Assembly: GCA_905214545.1 (NCBI GenBank)
Contig: CAJMMO010000002.1
Coordinates: 310,001-374,000 of the forward strand
Length of the DNA: 64,000 bases
Direction of reading: 5' to 3'
DNA from: an uncultured bacterium
Lineage (GTDB): Bacteria; Bacillota; Bacilli; Lactobacillales; Lactobacillaceae
Shown: one piece after another, positions 58,073 through 64,000 of the stretch
Position numbering within the stretch: position 1 is the first letter of the stretch
Layout: the number at the start of each line of letters is the position of its first letter
The notes under the pieces: generated by a model
What the model saw: only the letters and a program-made list of their open reading frames with translations
The model's database searches: none
What the model was told of the DNA's origin: nothing
Translations under genes and position numbers: made by a program

Positions 58073-59292
58073 TCAATTTACAGCCTTACGCCAACCCGCA
58101 GTACTTCATCATCATGCTCGTAGCGCTCATCCCGCTCATGATCGGGCTGTACTACGGCCGGCGCTTTAAAAACTACGAAGCGCTCGTGTCGTTAGTCTTC
58201 TTGGTCCTGATATTCGGCGGCAGCCACTGGCAGCAGGGTGTGACCCTGATCGGCTGGATTATCTACCAGTTTGCGATCACGTTCGGCTACCAGCACTACC
58301 TGCAGAGCGGGAAAAACAAAGCCGGCGTCTTTTACCTGATGGTGGTTTTGGCCATCATCCCGCTGGCCTGCGTCAAGGTGGCACCGGTGGTCCCGCAGAC
58401 AGAAGGCCTGACGATCGGCTTTTTGGGGATCTCGTATGTCACCTTCAAGACCGTGCAGGTCATCATGGAATTGCGGGACAAGACCATTAAAAAGGTCGAC
58501 CCGATCAGCTACGCGCGCTTTCTGCTCTTCTTCCCGACGATTTCGTCAGGGCCAATTGACCGCTACCGGCGTTTTGTCAAAGACTACAACAATGCGCCCA
58601 GCCGCGAAGAGTACCTGCACGACCTGCAGTACGGCGTGCGCTACCTCTTCCAGGGCTTTTTGTACAAGTTTTTGATCGGCTATGTCTTCGGCACCATCTG
58701 GCTGCCGCGGCTTGCCCATATCGCCCTGTATTCGGGCAAGGCGGCCGGCGGCCTGCGCCTGTCTTGGGCGCTTTTGGGCTACATGTACTGCTACAGCATG
58801 TACCTCTTCTTTGACTTTGCGGGCTATTCGCTGTTCGCGGTTTCGACCTCATACTTTATGGGCATCCGGACCCCGATGAACTTCAATAAGCCGTTTATCT
58901 CGAAGAACATCAAGGACTTCTGGAATCGCTGGCACATGACCCTGTCGTTTTGGTTCAGAGACTTCATCTTCATGCGCTTTACTTTCATGGCCATGAAGAA
59001 GCGCTGGTTCAAGAACCGGATCCATTTATCGCAGGCAGCATATCTGCTAAACTTCCTGATAATGGGGTTTTGGCATGGGCTGACCTGGTACTACATCTGC
59101 TACGGTATCTACCATGCCTTAGCGATCATTATCAACGACATCTGGCTCCGGTTTAAGAAAAAGCACCGCAAGCAGATTCCGCACAACAAATTCACTGAGG
59201 CGTTTGCGATTTTCCTGACCTTCAACGTGGTTTGCTTGAGCTTCCTGCTGTTCTCAGGCTTCTTGAGCCAGTTGTGGTTTGGTTGGAAATAA
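58069..59292 (+). CDS. dltB: DltB, MBOAT-family D-alanyl transfer protein
   Basis: Membrane O-acyltransferase of 407 residues that moves D-alanine from DltC across the membrane. About 11 hydrophobic segments. The MBOAT signature includes RFLLFFPTISSGPIDRYRRF near 150-170 and the catalytic His in GFWHGLTWYYICYG near 330. The start is GTG at 58069 overlapping the dltA stop (GTGA), with AAGGAGGTAAATGAG upstream. Confidence 0.95.
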   Translation: MINLQPYANPQYFIIMLVALIPLMIGLYYGRRFKNYEALVSLVFLVLIFGGSHWQQGVTLIGWIIYQFAITFGYQHYLQSGKNKAGVFYLMVVLAIIPLACVKVAPVVPQTEGLTIGFLGISYVTFKTVQVIMELRDKTIKKVDPISYARFLLFFPTISSGPIDRYRRFVKDYNNAPSREEYLHDLQYGVRYLFQGFLYKFLIGYVFGTIWLPRLAHIALYSGKAAGGLRLSWALLGYMYCYSMYLFFDFAGYSLFAVSTSYFMGIRTPMNFNKPFISKNIKDFWNRWHMTLSFWFRDFIFMRFTFMAMKKRWFKNRIHLSQAAYLLNFLIMGFWHGLTWYYICYGIYHALAIIINDIWLRFKKKHRKQIPHNKFTEAFAIFLTFNVVCLSFLLFSGFLSQLWFGWK

Positions 59293-59316
59293 TATTTTGG
59301 AAAGGATCGATTGATT

Positions 59317-59556
59317 ATGGATACTAAAGAAGAAGTTTTAGCTACTTTAAATGACTTAACTGGGGAAGATTTAAGCGACAAGCTCGACGAAGATATCTAC
59401 GCTAACGGCTTGCTGGACTCCATGGCAACTGTACAAATGCTGCTGGACCTGCAAGACAAGTTTGGCATCGCCGTTCCTGTTTCAGAATTCAACCGTGAAG
59501 AATGGAGCACTCCTAACAAGATCATCAGCAAGGTAGAAAGTTTGCAAAATGAGTAA
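59317..59556 (+). CDS. dltC: D-alanyl carrier protein
   Basis: Acyl-carrier-type protein of 79 residues. The phosphopantetheine site is Ser in GLLDSMATVQMLLDLQDKFG near residue 36. ATG 59317 is preferred over TTG 59311 from family N-termini, with AAAGGATCGATTG upstream. The stop overlaps dltD by 8 bp. Confidence 0.95.
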   Translation: MDTKEEVLATLNDLTGEDLSDKLDEDIYANGLLDSMATVQMLLDLQDKFGIAVPVSEFNREEWSTPNKIISKVESLQNE

Positions 59557-61816
59557 TAAGTCACGTTTGTGGCAAATTTTTGGGCCGGTCATCTGCGCCT
59601 TCCTGCTTTTAATCGGGGTCTTCATGTTCCCGTGGGAGCGCACCTTCAGCTCAAAAAATCTTTTTCGTGCTGCTATTTCGCAAAATAATAATGTCTTCCG
59701 GGGTGAGCGCTTAAAGCAGACGGCTTTTAAGGACAACTACGTGCCTTTTTACGGGTCCAGCGAGCTGTCGCGTTTTGACCCGCTCCACCCCAGCGTTTTG
59801 GCCTACAAGTACCACCGCAGCTACACGCCTTTCCTGTTAGGCGGACCGGGCAGCCAGTCGCTGACCCAGTTTTTCAACATGCAGGAAACTTTGGATGAAA
59901 CCCATGGCAAAAAGGCCGTCTTCATCGTTTCGCCGCAGTGGTTCACGCCGCAAGGCCAGATTCCAGAAGCCTTTACGCTGTATTACTCGCAGCTGCAGGC
60001 AACTGACTGGCTGCTGAACGCAAAAAACAGCGTCGGCACCCGCTACGCGGCCCGGCGCCTGCTGCAGATGCCGTCCAGCACCTCCAGCCACACGATCAAG
60101 CAGGCTTTGATGACGATTGCCTCCGGGCAAAAGCTGTCTGCCAGCCAGACCGTGGCGTTGCAAGTGCGCCAGCGCATGCTCTTAAACGAAGACACCTTTT
60201 TCACCATGACGGGGATGAACAACCGGACTCGGAAGGTTTATAGCAATGCTAAATTCTTGCCGAACCAGTATGACCCGGCCCAGCTGCACCAAGTGGCAGA
60301 TGAACAAGGTGCTAAGAACACGAATAGCAACAAGTTCGGCATCGATAACGACTTCTACCGCCACCGCTTAAACGGCGGCAAGCTGGCCGGCTTGAAGAAC
60401 AGCCAAGTGGACTACAACTACGAAAAGTCGCCGGAATACGCCGACTTCCAGCTGGTCTTGCAGCAGTTTGCTAAAAACCACCAGCAAGTGCTGTTCATCA
60501 TCCCGCCGGTCAACGCCAAGTGGGCGGCCTACACCGGCCTTTCGCAAAAGCGTTACCAAAAGTCCGTCAACAAGATCAAGCGCCAGCTGATCAAGCAGGG
60601 CTTCTACCACATCGCCGACCTTTCGCGCGACGGCGGCAAGCCTTACTTCATGCAGGACACGATCCACTTGGGCTGGAACGGCTGGCTGGCGGTCGACCGC
60701 TACGTCAGACCGTTTATGGCGCAAAAACAGGTGCCAAGCGACTACCGCATCAGCGACTACTACTTCACTAAGAAATGGTGCAATAAGACCAACGTCAAAG
60801 CTGCGCACGTTGAAAAGCGCAGCGAGCTGCACGCCGCCGGCATCGAAAACATTTTGCACCAGCAAAAGTTCGTCGGCTCAACCTTAGTTGTCAAAAACGG
60901 CAAGGTCGTTTTGAACTACAACCAAGGCTACGCCAACCGGGCAACGAAGCGGCCAAACACCGCCGACACGGCCTTTTTGATCAACTCCGTGCAAAAGCTG
61001 CCGACCGCGATCTTGCTGGAAAAAGCAGTGACTGCGGGCAAGATGAGCTGGGATGACAAGCTCAGCAAGTACTACCCGACGGTGCCGCACGCAGACCACA
61101 TCACCCTGCGGCAGATGTCGCAGATGGCCAGCGGCCTGGTCTTAAAGCCGGGCGCCCGCTTAGGCAGCGACAGCTTTGCAAGCAACCAGCAAGGCATTAA
61201 AGACGACATCAAGCACACCGTCTTTTTGGAAAAGTACTACAACCACCGGCTGTATTCGCCGATCAACTACGTGCTTTTAGCCGGAGCTTGGGAAAAGGCC
61301 ACGGGCCGGTCTTACGAAGCCGCCCTGCGCTCTGACATTATCAACAAGCTTGGCTTGCGCCACACCTGCTTTATCTGGGACAGCCCGGCCGCTTTGAGAA
61401 GAGCCCAAGTGGCCACTTCTTACGGCTACGTCGACGCCAAGCACAGCAAGCTGACCGAAACGGACCTGAACATGGACGAGCTGCACGGCGAGTTCAGCAC
61501 GGGCGCGCTGGTCATGTCGAACAAGGACCTCTACAAACTCTTGCACGAGACCTTTGACGGCAGACTGCTGACGGCGCAGCAGCGCGAGGACTTGTTCCAA
61601 AGCAAGATGTCGAACAACGCCAGCTACGGCGGCGGCATGTACAACTACAACGAGTTTTACGGCAATAACGGCTCGGGCTACAACTACTCGACCTTTATCC
61701 GCGTCGCCAAAAACGACGGCACGACCGTGGTCATGCAGACCAACGTGCCGGTCGCAAATTACTGGCACATGCGGGATGCCGCCGACAACATTATGAAAAT
61801 TGCGATGCAAAAATAG
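59549..61816 (+). CDS. dltD: DltD fused to a serine beta-lactamase-like (DltE-like) domain
   Basis: One uninterrupted frame of 755 residues where DltD is usually about 420. Residues 1-30 carry a membrane anchor. Residues 60-400 are DltD: YGSSELSRFDP with Ser70 of GSSE, GGPGSQSLTQFF, and DTIHLGWNGWLAVDRYV with Asp370 and His373 as the remaining catalytic residues. From about 420 a second extracellular domain begins: FVGSTLVVKNGKVVLNYNQGYAN, then SVQK at 480-483 (the SxxK nucleophile motif of class C beta-lactamase/PBP-like proteins), YSPINY at 569-574 (YxN-type motif) and a Gly-rich YGNNGSGYNY near 704-713. L. plantarum has a separate D-Ala esterase of this fold, DltE (PbpX2), next to dltX, so this looks like a DltD-DltE fusion. 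Esterase activity is inferred. Confidence 0.88.
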   Translation: MSNKSRLWQIFGPVICAFLLLIGVFMFPWERTFSSKNLFRAAISQNNNVFRGERLKQTAFKDNYVPFYGSSELSRFDPLHPSVLAYKYHRSYTPFLLGGPGSQSLTQFFNMQETLDETHGKKAVFIVSPQWFTPQGQIPEAFTLYYSQLQATDWLLNAKNSVGTRYAARRLLQMPSSTSSHTIKQALMTIASGQKLSASQTVALQVRQRMLLNEDTFFTMTGMNNRTRKVYSNAKFLPNQYDPAQLHQVADEQGAKNTNSNKFGIDNDFYRHRLNGGKLAGLKNSQVDYNYEKSPEYADFQLVLQQFAKNHQQVLFIIPPVNAKWAAYTGLSQKRYQKSVNKIKRQLIKQGFYHIADLSRDGGKPYFMQDTIHLGWNGWLAVDRYVRPFMAQKQVPSDYRISDYYFTKKWCNKTNVKAAHVEKRSELHAAGIENILHQQKFVGSTLVVKNGKVVLNYNQGYANRATKRPNTADTAFLINSVQKLPTAILLEKAVTAGKMSWDDKLSKYYPTVPHADHITLRQMSQMASGLVLKPGARLGSDSFASNQQGIKDDIKHTVFLEKYYNHRLYSPINYVLLAGAWEKATGRSYEAALRSDIINKLGLRHTCFIWDSPAALRRAQVATSYGYVDAKHSKLTETDLNMDELHGEFSTGALVMSNKDLYKLLHETFDGRLLTAQQREDLFQSKMSNNASYGGGMYNYNEFYGNNGSGYNYSTFIRVAKNDGTTVVMQTNVPVANYWHMRDAADNIMKIAMQK

Positions 61817-61820
61817 CAAA

Positions 61821-61856
61821 AAAATAACCTGTCATGACGACAGGTTATTTTTTTGC
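61821..61856. terminator. Bidirectional terminator after the dlt operon
   Basis: AAATAACCTGTC/GACAGGTTATTT stem with A and T runs, shared with the convergent sugar permease gene. Confidence 0.92.
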
Positions 61857-61860
61857 GCTT

Positions 61861-62718
61861 TTATTGGGTTAGTCCTGAGATGATGGCCCCGATGACGACT
61901 AAGGTTAAGCCGGACATCGTAAAGATCATCTCTTTATGCGTCTTGTGTTCGTGCAGGATGTAGATGGCGCCCAGCGTGGAGATGATGACGTTCATCTGCG
62001 CGATGGTAAAGCCGATGGCCACGCCGTTGACCTGTTCGCTGAACATCAAGGTCAAGTTCCCGATGGCGTAGAAGAACCCGGTTAAAAGGTTCTGCCAGGT
62101 CTTTTTGCCAAAAATATCTTTGTCTTTCTTAATGGCGGCGATCACCAGGATGGAAACCATCATGCCTGAAGCCTGCGGCAGGACCAAGTCCCAGGAGTTC
62201 AAGTTGAAGATCCGCGGGATGACGGCGTAGCCGACCCAGAAGGCACTGGAGATGATCAGGTCGATGATCCCCTGCTTGATGTTGTTGCCGGCCTGGCCCT
62301 TTTTCTCAGTGTAAGAGCTTAAAAAGATGCCGATGATGACCAAGAGCATGGCGGTCAGGCCCAGTGCTACTGACGTGCCGGTCTTCCATTCGTGGAAGTA
62401 CAGCCAGCCAAAAAGCGAGGTGCCTAAGACCTGCATCCCGGATGACAGCGGCATGGCCGTGCTGACCCCGATTTCGTCAAAACTCTTCACCTGGAAGTAG
62501 CTGCCGATCGGCCACACGGCCCCGGCTGCAAAACCGCCCCAGATCAAGGTTGGCGTCCAAACGGCGGGCCGCTTGAAGCAGACGATGATCAAGGCCATGA
62601 AGAAAGTCATTAAGATCGGCCCCATGACCCGGTTGGTCTGCTTGCCGCCGATCTTCTGCATAGAAATAGCTTCAAAGCCCCAGCCAAAGGCTGGAATAAC
62701 CGCTAATAAGTAATTCAT
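61861..62718 (-). CDS. GlcU/RhaT-type sugar permease
   Basis: Membrane transporter of 285 residues with ten hydrophobic segments, of the glucose/ribose porter (GlcU, GRP) family of the DMT group. It starts MNYLLAVIPAFGWGFEAISMQKIGG, has WPIGSYFQVKSFDEIGVSTAMPLSSGMQVLG and ends AIGNLTLMFSEQVNGVAIGFTIAQMNVIISTLGAIYILHE, close to GlcU. Expected to carry glucose or a related sugar by proton symport. ATG 62718 is chosen because AAAAGGAG lies at the right distance. Confidence 0.85.
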   Translation of the reverse strand: MNYLLAVIPAFGWGFEAISMQKIGGKQTNRVMGPILMTFFMALIIVCFKRPAVWTPTLIWGGFAAGAVWPIGSYFQVKSFDEIGVSTAMPLSSGMQVLGTSLFGWLYFHEWKTGTSVALGLTAMLLVIIGIFLSSYTEKKGQAGNNIKQGIIDLIISSAFWVGYAVIPRIFNLNSWDLVLPQASGMMVSILVIAAIKKDKDIFGKKTWQNLLTGFFYAIGNLTLMFSEQVNGVAIGFTIAQMNVIISTLGAIYILHEHKTHKEMIFTMSGLTLVVIGAIISGLTQ

Positions 62719-62819
62719 TGGCATACTCCTTTTGAAAACATCACAACCTATTTTAGCAAAGGGACGCACCAAATACAGATAATTTTTTTAAGTTGTTTCT
62801 CAAAAGCCGGTGTGCTAAT

Positions 62820-62960
62820 ATTCATGTGTACCATCCTGTTGATAGTCTATTTTCTCCGGTAGCGAAAATTACTATCTTTATTACATGTGGTCAAAAGGTG
62901 GTACGAACACTGTGTGAGCCTGATTCCGATGTTGGTGGAGTTGGGCTTTTTTGTTGCAAA
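62820..62960 (+). other. Gene-free region with nested inverted repeats
   Basis: GATAGT-ATTTTC (from 62841) pairs with GAAAAT-ACTATC (to 62876), and an outer pair TACCA/TGGTA encloses it; a T-run (GGGCTTTTTT) follows near 62945-62955 on the plus strand. No ORF is supported. It may be a small RNA, but the terminator stem is weak. Confidence 0.25.
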
Positions 62961-62986
62961 AAAATAAGGCTTGAAGCCCTATTCTC
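62960..62986 (-). terminator. Terminator of the small unknown gene
   Basis: AATAGGGC/GCCTTATT stem with T7 on the minus strand. It overlaps the end of the 62979-63209 coding region. Confidence 0.75.
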
Positions 62987-63209
62987 TGTACATATTGTTG
63001 TTCGCCATATTTTTGAACAGCTCGCCTAAGTCGACCGGGTCGCCGTCTTCTGCCTTGCGCAGCTGCTGCAGCTTTTTAGCGCTGCAGTGCTTGGCGATGT
63101 AAAATTTCACGGCCTTGTTGGCGAGGTCGTTCCAGTCGCTGTCGGTGCTGTTGACGTAAGCCTGTCCTAACTTGCTTGCGTCGTCATCAAAGTTGATTTT
63201 TTTGATCAT
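62979..63209 (-). CDS. Small conserved-looking protein of unknown function
   Basis: Not recognised. 76 residues, charged and without a membrane helix: MIKKINFDDDASKLGQAYV opens it and FKNMANNNMYRE closes it. It has its own TATAAT (in CATGCTATAATTTT), a good ribosome site (AAAGGGGAGCAAGAATC) and a terminator at its stop, so it is very probably a real monocistronic gene. Divergent from the EIIC-like gene. Confidence 0.7.
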   Translation of the reverse strand: MIKKINFDDDASKLGQAYVNSTDSDWNDLANKAVKFYIAKHCSAKKLQQLRKAEDGDPVDLGELFKNMANNNMYRE

Positions 63210-63263
63210 GATTCTTGCTCCCCTTTAAAAAAATTATAGCATGAACCAAGTTTGGAGAAGAAA

Positions 63264-64000
63264 ATGAAAAAACTAGCGCGCGTGTTTGCCATAAATTTTA
63301 TGGATTGGTTCTTAAAACTGCGCAAGACCGTTTTTTTCAGGGCGACGCAGAGGACGTTGATTCTGCTGAGCCCGCTGGCCATCATTGGCTCCTTTTTTTC
63401 GTTTTTAAAATATGCGGTGTTCACTGAAGGCAGCCTGCTCTACAGCCTGCTGCAGCTGGACAACTGGCTGCCCGAACATGCCTGGCGCTTTGGCATGTAT
63501 TTGTCGACGGGGATGACCTATGTCACTTTAGGCATGTTTGGCATCTACGCCACCTACCTCATGAGTCTGTATACCGCCCGGCTGGTTGGGCGCGACTCGA
63601 AAACGGCCGGCCTGACTGCGATTGTGGCGCTTTTGTTTATGTCATATATCTACAACCCGCGCCTAGACAGCACCTTAGCGCTCAGCCTCAACCGGCGGGT
63701 GCTTGACGTCAACGGCTTTCTGATTGCCATTTTGGTCGGCTACGGGGTCGGCCAAGTCTTCCACTGGCTGGGCAAAGAATACCGCAGCGTCAGCTACGAG
63801 CACGTCCACCTGATCAAGGAGCGCACCTATAATGCCCTCTTGCCGGTCTCAGTCAGCCTGATTTTTGCCATCATCATCGGCAGTGTCTTCTACTTTGCAC
63901 AGGTCCGGCTGCTGAGCTCGACAAACTTCCGGTCCATCGTGGCCCGGATCCAGTCGACCAACAACCCTTGGTTCTCGATTCCGTGGACGATGCTGATCTC
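63264..64000 (+). CDS. PTS EIIC-like membrane protein, C-terminus beyond window
   Basis: Open for 245 codons to the window edge. The start follows TTTGGAGAAGAAA. It has at least six hydrophobic segments: TQRTLILLSPLAIIGSFFSFLKY near 30-50, GMTYVTLGMFGIYATYLMSLYTARL near 85-110, and LPVSVSLIFAIIIGSVFYFA near 190-210. The organisation (LSPLAIIGS, TARLVGRDSKTAGLTAIVALLFMS) resembles the EIIC of the lactose/cellobiose PTS family. No EIIA or EIIB gene is adjacent. In some lactobacilli such EIIC-like regions are joined to a cytoplasmic EAL domain; the end of this gene is needed to decide. Confidence 0.65.
   Translation, partial: MKKLARVFAINFMDWFLKLRKTVFFRATQRTLILLSPLAIIGSFFSFLKYAVFTEGSLLYSLLQLDNWLPEHAWRFGMYLSTGMTYVTLGMFGIYATYLMSLYTARLVGRDSKTAGLTAIVALLFMSYIYNPRLDSTLALSLNRRVLDVNGFLIAILVGYGVGQVFHWLGKEYRSVSYEHVHLIKERTYNALLPVSVSLIFAIIIGSVFYFAQVRLLSSTNFRSIVARIQSTNNPWFSIPWTMLI

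Noticed and set aside
62793..63029. 78-codon plus-strand frame in the gap after the sugar permease
   Set aside because: It overlaps the small minus-strand gene and its terminator, and has no convincing ribosome site or domain.

Overview
The window looks like chromosomal DNA of Lactobacillus delbrueckii or a very close relative. The coding sequence is rich in G+C at third codon positions, the gene families are those of lactic acid bacteria (tandem dak/dgk deoxynucleoside kinases, malolactic-type enzyme, dltXABCD, MucBP/LPXTG surface proteins), and the replication origin has the usual Firmicutes order. Species assignment is inference from gene content; no search was run.

Layout. 1-8.1 kb: two large surface proteins on the minus strand. 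The first is an AT-richer MucBP/Mub-repeat adhesin that continues past the left edge. The second has lost its LPQTG anchor to an in-frame TAG. A compact structured RNA candidate lies upstream. 8.1-10.8 kb: GNAT acetyltransferase, tRNA-Thr with anticodon AGU, MgtC-like membrane protein, alpha/beta hydrolase. 10.9-15.5 kb: PhnDDCEE-type ABC transporter preceded by a short leader ORF that ends against an intrinsic terminator. 15.5-29.5 kb: the leftward replication arm, dnaA, dnaN, yaaA-recF-gyrB-gyrA, rpsF-ssb-rpsR, gdpP-rplI-dnaB. oriC is bipartite: DnaA boxes upstream of dnaA, and an AT-rich unwinding element with DnaA-trios between dnaA and dnaN. 30-34.8 kb: the rightward arm, rpmH, rnpA-yidC, mnmE-mnmG, then a parS-like site. 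34.9-37.9 kb: gnd and a ClC transporter.

37.9-44.3 kb: a nucleoside module on the minus strand (bmpA-nupABC uptake, then dak-dgk phosphorylation). 44.4-51.1 kb: MacB-like ABC exporter, CPBP protease homologue, CPA2-type antiporter, P1B-type metal ATPase, CbpB-like CBS protein. 51.1-51.8 kb: a gene-free stretch with repeated motifs complementary to Shine-Dalgarno plus start codon and two minus-strand terminators, possibly a small-RNA cluster. 51.8-54.8 kb: malolactic/malic enzyme and rarA. 54.9-61.8 kb: an unrecognised exported protein, a small membrane protein, and dltXABCD, whose last gene fuses DltD to a serine beta-lactamase-like domain. 61.9-64 kb: GlcU-type sugar permease, a small unknown protein, and the start of a PTS EIIC-like membrane protein.

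The strongest candidates for something undescribed are the DltD fusion, the anti-SD repeat cluster, the leader ORF/attenuator before the tandem phnD genes, and the structured RNA at 7.9-8.0 kb. All gene starts were chosen by eye from Shine-Dalgarno spacing.
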